Origin: Candidatus Doudnabacteria bacterium
GTDB lineage: Bacteria; Patescibacteriota; Doudnabacteria; UBA920
Direction of reading: 5' to 3'
Assembly: GCA_016788805.1 (NCBI GenBank)
Contig: JAEUSE010000001.1
Coordinates: forward strand, 1-25,095
DNA: 25,095 nucleotides
Shown here: positions 14,718 through 21,996 of the stretch, one piece after another
Position numbering within the stretch: position 1 is the first letter of the stretch
Layout of the letters: each line of letters starts with the position of its first letter
Notes under the pieces: model-generated
Told to the model about the DNA's origin: nothing
The model's input: the letters and a program-made list of their open reading frames with translations, nothing else
Database searches by the model: none
Made by a program: the position numbers and the translations under genes

Positions 14718-16340
14718 TTAAAGAAATTTGCTGGAGATATCGTAGTCGAAAATCATAAATGTCTTACCGTTTACATCAATAGTGCGCTTCGGTTCTCCGA
14801 ATTGTTTGGTGATATCTTCTTGCGTACAAGTCTTTGGCCCAATTATGGAAGGGTCAATAAAGTAGAATGAGGCTTCGGACTGTTTTTCGAGACGACTACT
14901 TGTTGTGAGCCACTTGAAGCGCAAGGTCTGCCCACTTTCTGTGCATGCAACGGGGAGAAAAAGGATCTGTCCGCCAGACATGTAGGTATTAATATTTGCC
15001 TGCCAGAAATTTGCGTAGCCTTTTTTAAGACCCTGAGCTTGAGCGGCGGCTACGATGTCAATGTTCAGTGCATTGCTTCGATTGGAGACTGTGCTTGAGC
15101 CCTGATCAGCCGACACGGAATGGACTGTTTGCAAAAGGTTTGCAAGGGTTGCTGCTGTAAGTAATATAGTTAGTATTCGTGACAGATTTACATTTTTATA
15201 GCGCCCTATAGCTATCGCAAGCAAGACGATGCCCGCATAGACAAAGAGCATATAAAAACGATAATTGCTGATATCTGCGAGCGTGCTAAACGCGTTAGTT
15301 AAGAAAACACTTCCAAGTACGAATACAAAAAGCACTGACCAAAGTGCTTCGATACTTGTGCGTTTAATCTCAGCAGTTTGAAGGTATTTTTTGTATGAAA
15401 ATACCGAAATGAAGATAGTAACAAGTAGTATGGCGTTAATGAGCGGAACAATTGTGGAAGCTGCAACTGGTTTACCCAAGAAATCAGCGCCAAATATATG
15501 AAAAATTTCGTGAAACGAGGCAAGGATATTACTTATAATTGACTCGAAAGTAACAAAGACCGAGGGTGCATTTGTGTTTATAAAAATTCCGGCACTTGTG
15601 CCAAGTACAGAAAAAAGTTTGTTCATCACGTAACTCAGTCCTACTGCGAGATAGAGCAATGCCGCTGTATTATTATCGATTTTCTTAAAATATTGGAGCG
15701 AGATAAGTGCGATTAAGATAGGGGCAATCGTAAAGAAGGTAAAGTAGGGGTCGCTGTACATCATAGCGCCAGTCAAGAGTATAGCGACGGACAGACCTAC
15801 TCTTGAGCGCGTCGACTTGATGACTAGGTCTTTGTTGCATACGGCTGCAACTAAGGCAAATGCTGCGAATGATAACCCCATCTCAAAACTGCGCCAATTT
15901 GAGTTGAGGTACCACGATACGATTGGGTATCCAAAACTTGCAAGCCACAAGAAGGGTAAAAGTACCGTATAAGTTAAATTAATCTTGAGCTTTTTGAGGA
16001 AGTAGAGAGAAGAATAATAGAAAAGTGTAAAAGACCCTAAAACAAGTAGGAGTGACTCGAGGATTAGGAGCTTTCTGCTATAGGTAAAAATGCTCTCGAG
16101 AACTATAAAGAAAGGAGCAAGAATTACAAAAATGTCTTTGGCGCCAAAATAAAAAGTTTGCCCGCTAAACGGCTTCCAGTCCTTAACGGCTAATTGCCAA
16201 TACACGTCGTCGCTGTTGAATGGCCTATACTTTCCGATAAATACAATATTGAAAGTGAGGACGGCAATGCTTATGCAAAAAACAATGAACCAGGGGCTCT
16301 TAATAATTGCTAGCGATCGTTCTTTTACTTGTTTAGACAT
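14718..16340 (-). CDS. Polytopic membrane protein, probable paralogue of the 12861-14600 product
   Basis: The start at ATG 16340 (MSKQVKERS) is preferred over an upstream in-frame TTG at 16361. The 540-residue protein has about 10-12 hydrophobic helices (first at about 17-37) and a soluble C-terminal region of about 120 residues. The first outer loop reads RPFNSDDVYW, with an acidic pair like GT-C enzymes. The C-terminus has KQFGEPKR and FMIFDYD, matching spacing and sequence in the downstream gene's KIYGEPASR and IWIYDYD. Both also carry a CxQ/C-x-D segment just before GEP. A GT-C-like transferase using a polyprenyl-phosphate sugar is the best guess; the GtrA and GT2 genes nearby could supply that donor. 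Family membership cannot be confirmed by eye. Confidence 0.62.
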   Translation of the reverse strand: MSKQVKERSLAIIKSPWFIVFCISIAVLTFNIVFIGKYRPFNSDDVYWQLAVKDWKPFSGQTFYFGAKDIFVILAPFFIVLESIFTYSRKLLILESLLLVLGSFTLFYYSSLYFLKKLKINLTYTVLLPFLWLASFGYPIVSWYLNSNWRSFEMGLSFAAFALVAAVCNKDLVIKSTRSRVGLSVAILLTGAMMYSDPYFTFFTIAPILIALISLQYFKKIDNNTAALLYLAVGLSYVMNKLFSVLGTSAGIFINTNAPSVFVTFESIISNILASFHEIFHIFGADFLGKPVAASTIVPLINAILLVTIFISVFSYKKYLQTAEIKRTSIEALWSVLFVFVLGSVFLTNAFSTLADISNYRFYMLFVYAGIVLLAIAIGRYKNVNLSRILTILLTAATLANLLQTVHSVSADQGSSTVSNRSNALNIDIVAAAQAQGLKKGYANFWQANINTYMSGGQILFLPVACTESGQTLRFKWLTTSSRLEKQSEASFYFIDPSIIGPKTCTQEDITKQFGEPKRTIDVNGKTFMIFDYDISSKFL

Positions 16341-16360
16341 TCGTGACTCTACCGGTGCCA

Positions 16361-16376
16361 ATTATCAGGCAGTATA
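16361..16376 (-). promoter_or_regulatory. Possible promoter for the gene at 16340
   Basis: Two candidate -10 boxes occur on the minus strand: TATACT (16376-16371) and GATAAT (16366-16361). Both would leave a leader of about 14-25 bases; neither has a good -35 hexamer. The choice between them cannot be made from sequence. Confidence 0.3.
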
Positions 16377-16451
16377 ATGGTAACATATATGCAGTGCACA
16401 GGAGTTAACCATCTGGTTGATTGCATTAGGCGTAAGCCTTGATTAAGTTAA

Positions 16452-16461
16452 AGATTAATCT
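16452..16461. promoter_or_regulatory. 10-bp palindrome in the divergent intergenic region
   Basis: AGATTAATCT is a perfect palindrome inside the 162-base gap between the divergent genes at 16340 (minus) and 16503 (plus). The gap also holds AACCA-TC-TGGTT (about 16408-16419). Such sites can bind a dimeric regulator, but short AT-rich palindromes also arise by chance. I could not identify a confident plus-strand promoter in this gap. Confidence 0.25.
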
Positions 16462-16502
16462 CATGCAGAAATTGTTTAACGGAACACTACCAAAAGGTGA
16501 AA

Positions 16503-17063
16503 ATGATTAAGGGTTTTTTCTTTGATTTGGACGGCACTCTAGTAGATACCCATAGGGCTAACTTTGAGGCGTATCGGCAAGCCCTTGAGGATTTTGGTAT
16601 TGAGCTGACGTTTGACGAATTTAAAAAGAGTATTGGGCATCAGGCAAAAACCTTTTTACCTTGGTTTGCACCAAACCTAAGTAGTGATGAGCTAGATGAA
16701 ATTGCAGAGAAAAAGAAACGATACTATAAGGAATATGTACATCTATCGGTCCTGAATACGCAGCTAGTGGAGTTCTTAAAATACCTCAAGCCCCATCATG
16801 CCATAGTACTAGTAACCACGGCAAAGCGGGCAAATGCCGAGACAATGCTTGAACATCATGGGCTAATGGACATGTTTGACCAAATGATTACATTCGAGGA
16901 CGTCACAGACTCTAAACCATCCCCTGAAGCGTACCAGCTTGCATTGGAGCGTACGAAGTTACAGCCCAATGAAGTGATTGCTTTCGAGGACTCTTCAGCT
17001 GGCATCTCGGCTGCAATCGAAGCGGGTATAGCAGTCGTCGAGGTGAAGGATTTCAGGCCATGA
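16503..17063 (+). CDS. HAD-superfamily phosphatase/phosphoglucomutase-like hydrolase
   Basis: The start is ATG 16503 with AAAGGTG just upstream; an in-frame GTG at 16497 overlaps that ribosome site and is rejected. The 186-residue protein has all four HAD motifs: FFFDLDGTLVD (nucleophile D8, acid D10), VLVTTAKR (motif II Thr), SKPSPEAY (motif III Lys) and IAFEDSSAGI (motif IV Asp). The helical insert after motif I makes it subfamily IA, which includes beta-phosphoglucomutase and many small-molecule phosphatases. The substrate is unknown. Its stop overlaps the start of the membrane-kinase fusion (ATGA), so the two are translationally coupled and probably belong to one pathway, for example removing or moving a phosphate on the compound the kinase domain handles. 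Confidence 0.85.
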   Translation: MIKGFFFDLDGTLVDTHRANFEAYRQALEDFGIELTFDEFKKSIGHQAKTFLPWFAPNLSSDELDEIAEKKKRYYKEYVHLSVLNTQLVEFLKYLKPHHAIVLVTTAKRANAETMLEHHGLMDMFDQMITFEDVTDSKPSPEAYQLALERTKLQPNEVIAFEDSSAGISAAIEAGIAVVEVKDFRP

Positions 17064-19180
17064 GTCTCAAAAAAGTACTGATTGTACCGGTCATTATATC
17101 TGCAATACTATTGGCTGTTTTTTCAAAAACCATTCTAGAAAGTCTTGAGGTGTTAACGAAAAACGTAACGATAACTCCATCATTTATTCTAGTGATTCTT
17201 GCCGTAATATGTCTTCAGTTCATCGGACATTGGTTGCGCGCATATAAAACACGCTATATTTTACGACCAGTCAGACATACCACCACCAAATTTCAGTTTC
17301 GAGCGCTTAGTCTGGGATATCTTTTTAATGCCATATTACCCCTTCGGTTAGGCGAGTTTGTCAGGTCCTACGTAATGGCTACGGCAGATAGGATAAGCTG
17401 GGGCTTAACTCTTGCCGTCGTCCTATTTGAGCGTAGCGTAGACGCACTTTTTCTTGGCAGCATAGCGTTAGTATTTGTTGTCTTAGCTTGGGTTGGCTTC
17501 GAGCACATTGCCATAGGACTTGTTGCGCTTTTAGCCTTTGGCTTTATTATTCTGGCGGGTGGTGCTGCACTCATAAATGAGGACAAGCGATTAATCCATG
17601 TAATCTATCGATTTTCATCAATGTTCAATACACACGTTAAGCAGGCAATCCGATTCAAAGCGTGGTCAATCATATACGGGCTGCAGCAGATTGCTGCAAA
17701 TCTCTCAATTGCAAAGTATCTCTCGCTGTCATTGGCAAGCTGGGTGTTTTATTTTGCATCTGCAGCTCTTCTCTTTACGCAGCTAAACATAACTACCAAT
17801 GGTGCGAAGGATGTAGTAATGCTCAGCGCAGCCCCGTACTATGGGGTCTCGTTGCCGTCTGGGCCGGGAAGCCTCGGTTCATACTCAAGCTCTGCCAATG
17901 ATATTAATGCACAGGTCGGCCTACGGGGTGACGAGCAGCTAATTTTTGACCTAACATCCTGGGCAGTTATAGTACTACCGGTTGCATTAGTTGGCGTTGC
18001 GCTTCTCTTGTCGAAGACAAAAGAACCCTTTGGTCGAAAATTAACGAAGAGCTCATCGCGTCATTCACTAATGGATAAATTGTCACGCGAAGAAGACATC
18101 AGTGATGAAATGGAACTATTCCTAGAAAACTATTTCTCGGGCAATGTTCTTTCTAAAATCGTACACCGCTTGGAGCGAAGCGGTGAGTTTAAGCTCCTTA
18201 AATACTTCAAGGGTGGCTCTGATGCAATCACCATTCTTGCGGCCGAAAAAGATGGAAGGGTTGTCGTTAAGAAAATTATAGCACTTGAATATAAAGACAG
18301 ACTAAAAGCTCAATATGACTGGCTAAACAGCCGCAAACATAAAAACATTGTCAAAGTACTTGGCGAGCAGACGGGGAGCGACTATTACGCAATCGATATT
18401 CACTATGATGAGCAGGATGATATGTTCTTCGATTTTCTTCATAGCCACCCTGTCGAAGATTCGGAAAAAGTACTGAGGACTGTTTGGGATTCTTTGCACG
18501 AAATACTATATAAAAAAACTGAGTACAGAACAGACTATAAAGCGCTTGATACCTATGTCGCCAAGCACATATGGGGCTGCCTTGAAAAGGCATCTGCGGT
18601 CAACACTGATCTAGCCACTGCAGCATCGTGTGACGCGTTAATTATTAATGGAAAACAGTATGACGGCATACACAAAATCATCGATAAAATTAACAAACAC
18701 GAACAAGCACGGATGGATCTTGCAACATATGCTCATGCCAAAGAAGTCGATGGCGACATTGCGCTAGACAACATTCTAGTTTCGAGGAAAAATCAGAAGC
18801 CTGTCATTATCGACCCAGCGCCAGATGGAAATATCATTAATGGACCGGTTTTTGATTTTGGCAAAAACATGCAATCTCTATACTGTGGTTACGAATTTTT
18901 GTTCAGGAGCAACGAAGTTGTTGCATTAGAAGGTGTGAATAAAATAAATTTTCAAGATAGGCGCACTGACCAGTATGTTCGTCTATGTGAGTATGTTCGC
19001 AACACTCTAGCTCCAAAGTATTTGTCTGAGGGCGAGCAAAAGGCGGTTATATTTCATGCTGCAACATTACACATCAGACGGCTGAAACACCAAGTGTATC
19101 AAAATCCATCAATTGCACTAGCTATGTATGCTGCAGGCGTTAAAGCTTTAAATGAATTCTACTGGCAGTATGTAAAATAA
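17060..19180 (+). CDS. Fusion of a flippase-like (UPF0104/LPG-synthase TM) domain with an APH-like kinase domain
   Basis: This 706-residue protein has two unrelated halves. Residues 1-325 contain about 7-8 membrane helices and match the UPF0104/LPG-synthase-TM (AglD-like) family: FIGHWLRAYKTRYILRP early, RALSLGYLFNAILPLRLGEFVRSY (a family hallmark, about residues 83-106), and LPSGPGSLGSY near 275. Residues about 360-700 look like the aminoglycoside-phosphotransferase/choline-kinase fold: VVVKKII (K404/K405) for the nucleotide-binding lysine, a DGDIALDNILV catalytic loop (D566, N571; the usual HGD histidine is Asp), and VIIDPAPDG (D585) for metal. The catalytic Asp, Asn and metal Asp are all present, so an active phosphotransferase is plausible. 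Substrate unknown; a lipid-linked or soluble sugar or alcohol would fit. The ATG overlaps the HAD stop. It converges with GtrA, stops 4 bases apart. Confidence 0.75.
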   Translation: MSLKKVLIVPVIISAILLAVFSKTILESLEVLTKNVTITPSFILVILAVICLQFIGHWLRAYKTRYILRPVRHTTTKFQFRALSLGYLFNAILPLRLGEFVRSYVMATADRISWGLTLAVVLFERSVDALFLGSIALVFVVLAWVGFEHIAIGLVALLAFGFIILAGGAALINEDKRLIHVIYRFSSMFNTHVKQAIRFKAWSIIYGLQQIAANLSIAKYLSLSLASWVFYFASAALLFTQLNITTNGAKDVVMLSAAPYYGVSLPSGPGSLGSYSSSANDINAQVGLRGDEQLIFDLTSWAVIVLPVALVGVALLLSKTKEPFGRKLTKSSSRHSLMDKLSREEDISDEMELFLENYFSGNVLSKIVHRLERSGEFKLLKYFKGGSDAITILAAEKDGRVVVKKIIALEYKDRLKAQYDWLNSRKHKNIVKVLGEQTGSDYYAIDIHYDEQDDMFFDFLHSHPVEDSEKVLRTVWDSLHEILYKKTEYRTDYKALDTYVAKHIWGCLEKASAVNTDLATAASCDALIINGKQYDGIHKIIDKINKHEQARMDLATYAHAKEVDGDIALDNILVSRKNQKPVIIDPAPDGNIINGPVFDFGKNMQSLYCGYEFLFRSNEVVALEGVNKINFQDRRTDQYVRLCEYVRNTLAPKYLSEGEQKAVIFHAATLHIRRLKHQVYQNPSIALAMYAAGVKALNEFYWQYVK

Positions 19181-19184
19181 TGAG

Positions 19185-19670
19185 TTAAGTGATACGCGAT
19201 TTCTTAAAAACAAAGCGGTCATAAGTGAAATAATTGTAAATTAGAACAAATAGTACCATAAACCCAAATGCGCCCGTATTGGAAACGAAAGCGTAGCTAA
19301 AAGGCAAACCAATTGATTGTGAGGCATTAAATGCAAGCTGGTATATTCCATCAAAATGAATAAATATACTTAACAGCGTGGGCCTGATAATCCACATGCC
19401 GAAACCAGTAAAGACAAAAAACTTGAACATGGTTTTATGGCTCAAGCTGCTTCCGCGCCATGTAATGAGCCCGTGTGTTAGAAAAGCGCAAACCAAGGCA
19501 AATGTACCGGAGGCTATGCCCGCTAAGCCGATCTGACTCGGTTCAGTAAACAATAATTGTGTTAGGAATGTATAGAATAGAAAATCAACGGTAGTATTGA
19601 ATATACCAACCGCAAGAAAAACTACTGCTTTTTTATTGCCTTTTTTCTCGGCGTGGACAAGTTTATTCAT
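19185..19670 (-). CDS. GtrA-family membrane protein
   Basis: A 161-residue protein with four membrane helices, typical for GtrA: AVGIFNTTVDFLFYTFL near the start (the family's conserved G.xNT.xD pattern), a second helix ending before W, and a last helix followed by NYFTYDRFVFK, which matches the family's closing aromatic-basic motif. GtrA proteins are thought to move undecaprenyl-phosphate-linked sugars across the membrane and are usually paired with a GT2 enzyme that makes the lipid-sugar; such a GT2 is the first gene of this operon. It overlaps the nucleotidyltransferase gene by ATGA and is the last gene on its strand before the convergent fusion gene. Confidence 0.85.
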   Translation of the reverse strand: MNKLVHAEKKGNKKAVVFLAVGIFNTTVDFLFYTFLTQLLFTEPSQIGLAGIASGTFALVCAFLTHGLITWRGSSLSHKTMFKFFVFTGFGMWIIRPTLLSIFIHFDGIYQLAFNASQSIGLPFSYAFVSNTGAFGFMVLFVLIYNYFTYDRFVFKKSRIT

Positions 19671-20392
19671 TGTTTGCCTTCTAGATAGTCCTGTAATTCT
19701 TCAGGTGTGCCAAATATGTATTTTTTGTCTATATTTGCTATTTCTATGCGGCCATTTCTTTCGATTAATATGTTAAAAAGATGCGACATGTAGTACTCCT
19801 TTAGGTGAGCAGGCAATGGACTGAGCATAAAAGTTTCGGCTAAGTTCTTAAAAAGCCTTCCGGACGAGAAGTAGTATCCTCCAAGTATGGCGTTATTGGA
19901 TATGGCTATTTTTTCGGCTGTACGTATAACGTTGCCATTGCTGTCTTTTTCTGCATAGCTATAACGGGGGTCATTTGAATGGAAGGTGAGTAGCATGCCA
20001 TCAGGCTTATCTTTCGCTATTGCATTTCGAAAGTATTCCTTAGATTCGAAATAAATGTCGCAGTCGGCAATGCTTATTGCAGTATCATCATCGATGTATT
20101 CCTTGGCGGCAAGGCAGGATTCTACTGCGCCATGAGTATCATGATCCAGTATGCTAATTTTTGCTCCCGGAAGTTGAGCTAATATCTTGGCACTAAGTCC
20201 AAAAGCATCATCTTGGTCCTTTCGAATCACGAAGATATGTTGCACGTTATCTAGTTTACTGAAACTTTCTAGTGCTCGCATAAACATAGGTTTGCCGTCA
20301 ACTTCTATTAGGGGTTTTGGTGTAGTGTAGCCCGCTGCCGTAAAACGACTGCCGAGACCGCCCATGGGCATGAGGACTTGCAGATCTGACAT
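19667..20392 (-). CDS. Sugar-phosphate nucleotidyltransferase
   Basis: The start is ATG 20392, which shares a base with the GT2 stop (TAATG) and has AAGGAG about 9 bases upstream; the longer in-frame start at 20410 lies before that site. The 241-residue protein starts with the nucleotidyltransferase signature MPMGGLGSRF (R16) and TTPKPLIEVDGKPM (K26), then an ADCDIYF metal-binding strand. It joins a sugar phosphate to an NTP to make an activated nucleotide donor. The short length and sequence resemble capsule-locus enzymes of the HddC/RfbA-like superfamily; base and sugar specificity cannot be read. The operon order GT2, nucleotidyltransferase, GtrA suggests that its product feeds the GT2 and then a lipid carrier. 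Confidence 0.85.
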   Translation of the reverse strand: MSDLQVLMPMGGLGSRFTAAGYTTPKPLIEVDGKPMFMRALESFSKLDNVQHIFVIRKDQDDAFGLSAKILAQLPGAKISILDHDTHGAVESCLAAKEYIDDDTAISIADCDIYFESKEYFRNAIAKDKPDGMLLTFHSNDPRYSYAEKDSNGNVIRTAEKIAISNNAILGGYYFSSGRLFKNLAETFMLSPLPAHLKEYYMSHLFNILIERNGRIEIANIDKKYIFGTPEELQDYLEGKQ

Positions 20393-21168
20393 TACGAGAT
20401 CTCCTTGCACGCATAATCTTCTGTTGATCTAGCCTGTGGATATTTTAAGAGTCCAAGCCTCCATCGCAGCAAATTTACTCCCGCTATTTTAGCGATATTA
20501 AAATTACGTGCGTTCGAGACTTGGTCTTCTTCGCGCCATGTGATTGGGACATAAGCAAATCTGATTTTTCGTTTTATTAAGTCAAGTAAAAGCTCAAAAT
20601 TGAAGGTTAGTTTATCTGCAAATTCGAGGTAGGTTCTTTGCTCCAAATCTTTTAATGCAAAGACATTCAGTCCAGATCCAAGGTCGGTACATTTGCGGCC
20701 CGTGAAGACTGTATAAGCTATATTCAAAAGGCGATTTCCCCATATACGCTTCCAGTCATAGCCTTGCAGATGCGAGCCTTTACTGAAGCGGGAGCCGAGC
20801 ACTGTTTGAGTTTCTGGATGGGCAAGGGCGTAGTCCAGTAGCAAGTTCGCCTCGTCGCTCTTAGCTTGATTATCGCCATGAAGTATAACTACGTGTGTGC
20901 AGCCCATAGCTTGGCCTTTTAGAAAGGCGACTTTGTGCGTTCCTCCCAGACTATAGTTTTTAACGTTTTGATATACATGAAGGTTTTTTAAGCGACCGGA
21001 TTTTTTATACTCTAACGCTGCGTGTACGGTGTTATCGGGGCTGCCATTATCAATAACGGCAATCTCCTCTACCCGATGGGCTAGCGTATCGTCAATCTCA
21101 TCGAGCGTTCGTATGATTTGCTTCTCGCACCTATATGCGGGGATAGCCAAAAGTACTTTCTGTTTCAT
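20392..21168 (-). CDS. GT2-family glycosyltransferase (polyprenyl-phosphate sugar synthase-like)
   Basis: A 258-residue GT-A enzyme: AIPAYRCEKQIIRTL at the N-terminus, IAVIDNGSPDNT (D40) for the nucleotide, and VVILHGDNQAKSD with D99 in the metal-binding position. The DNQ version of the metal motif is typical of dolichol/polyprenyl-phosphate mannose synthase-like enzymes, which place a sugar on undecaprenyl phosphate at the inner membrane face. GSRF and LGSGLNVF further match that group. No C-terminal membrane helices are visible, so the lipid must be reached by the protein surface or through GtrA. First gene of the operon, with an extended -10 promoter 6 bases before the ATG and no Shine-Dalgarno sequence. 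Confidence 0.85.
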   Translation of the reverse strand: MKQKVLLAIPAYRCEKQIIRTLDEIDDTLAHRVEEIAVIDNGSPDNTVHAALEYKKSGRLKNLHVYQNVKNYSLGGTHKVAFLKGQAMGCTHVVILHGDNQAKSDEANLLLDYALAHPETQTVLGSRFSKGSHLQGYDWKRIWGNRLLNIAYTVFTGRKCTDLGSGLNVFALKDLEQRTYLEFADKLTFNFELLLDLIKRKIRFAYVPITWREEDQVSNARNFNIAKIAGVNLLRWRLGLLKYPQARSTEDYACKEIS

Positions 21169-21174
21169 ATTGTT

Positions 21175-21183
21175 AGTATAGCA
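21175..21183 (-). promoter_or_regulatory. Extended -10 promoter of the GT2 operon, leaderless
   Basis: Minus strand TGCTATACT ends 6 bases before ATG 21168, so transcription should start at about the start codon. No good -35 hexamer. It lies between the DUF218 stop (21192) and the GT2 start, showing that the GT2 operon is separately transcribed. Confidence 0.55.
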
Positions 21184-21191
21184 GCCCTGAG

Positions 21192-21908
21192 TTACTTCAG
21201 TTTATCCAACAGCCACACACGAGGCCCGGGCGGTATTAAGCGCAAAATTGCACCAGCAAACGGGGATGGCTGTCGGGGTGTTTTAGTGCCTTGATCAATA
21301 ACATAATCAACTAAATTTGGCGGTAAGTTCTGTTCGCCAAGCCAACCTTTAGCTGGCCACTCTATTAGTCTTGCGAACTCGGCCAATGCTTCTTCGCGGT
21401 CGGAAGGATTTTTCGGGTCGAAAGGGTAGTCTGTCGGTTTAACATGGACAGTTTGTTCGGCGCCATTTATTTTACGCCCTTCGTGCTGCAGCGTCTCGGA
21501 AAGCCGTCGCGCCGAAGGGGCATGCGCTACGGTTGTCAGACTCGTTGTGGTCACGCCAGCTTCCGTAAGCATCGCAAGCGAAAACCGTGCGTTCTCCCCG
21601 CCGTTTGTAGCTCGCGGTTCGAGCAACACCGTAGGTGTTGTGTAATTGCGGTTGTGTGCATCTTTCTCAAGCTGCACATGTAAATAGTGCGCTTCAGACG
21701 TGAATCCTTGCTTTATTATATCGCCTGAGTCTTTCCCTACGCCCCCGGTAATTACAGCTGTTGTAACAAGACTAGGGATTATTAAGTCTCCCAAGGCGTG
21801 TGCAACAAGCGGATCTGCGCGTCCAAACACGACTGCTGCTTCTGGCTGGCTTGGCAACGAGGGGGCACTTAGAAAGTCATACAGCTCTAAAATTTCAGGG
21901 TTGGCCAT
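21192..21908 (-). CDS. DUF218/YdcF-like protein
   Basis: The start is ATG 21908 (MANPEIL), 7 bases after TATAAT; an ATG at 21914 lies only 1 base from that box and is unlikely. The 238-residue protein has AAVVFGRADPL (first strand), VITGGVGKDSGD, LLEPRATNGGENARFSL (the family's E-x-R-A-x-N-x-x-E-N motif) and VAHAPSARR. These are DUF218 hallmarks, seen in YdcF and SanA. Some members bind S-adenosylmethionine and others affect envelope integrity or vancomycin sensitivity, but no general reaction is agreed. Unlike SanA or ElyC it has no signal peptide or membrane helix, so it should be cytoplasmic. The C-terminal 50 residues, rich in proline, are outside the core domain. Confidence 0.8.
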   Translation of the reverse strand: MANPEILELYDFLSAPSLPSQPEAAVVFGRADPLVAHALGDLIIPSLVTTAVITGGVGKDSGDIIKQGFTSEAHYLHVQLEKDAHNRNYTTPTVLLEPRATNGGENARFSLAMLTEAGVTTTSLTTVAHAPSARRLSETLQHEGRKINGAEQTVHVKPTDYPFDPKNPSDREEALAEFARLIEWPAKGWLGEQNLPPNLVDYVIDQGTKTPRQPSPFAGAILRLIPPGPRVWLLDKLK

Positions 21909-21915
21909 AATCATT

Positions 21916-21924
21916 ATTATAACA
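21916..21924 (-). promoter_or_regulatory. Perfect extended -10 promoter of the DUF218 gene, leaderless
   Basis: Minus strand TGTTATAAT is an exact extended -10 consensus (TGN plus TATAAT) ending 7 bases before ATG 21908. Divergent from the ManC-like promoter at 21981-21989 in a short AT-rich region. Confidence 0.6.
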
Positions 21925-21980
21925 TAAAATTATTAAGATATATCTCGTTATTCTTGCGCGGGATGAGAGTGCAAGCTTTG

Positions 21981-21989
21981 TGCTACACT
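21981..21989 (+). promoter_or_regulatory. Extended -10 promoter of the GDP-mannose operon, leaderless
   Basis: TGCTACACT ends 7 bases before ATG 21997, placing the transcription start at the start codon. No clear -35 box and no Shine-Dalgarno sequence. It would drive the ManC-like, phosphomannomutase and GT4 genes. Confidence 0.55.
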
Positions 21990-21996
21990 AGAGTCT

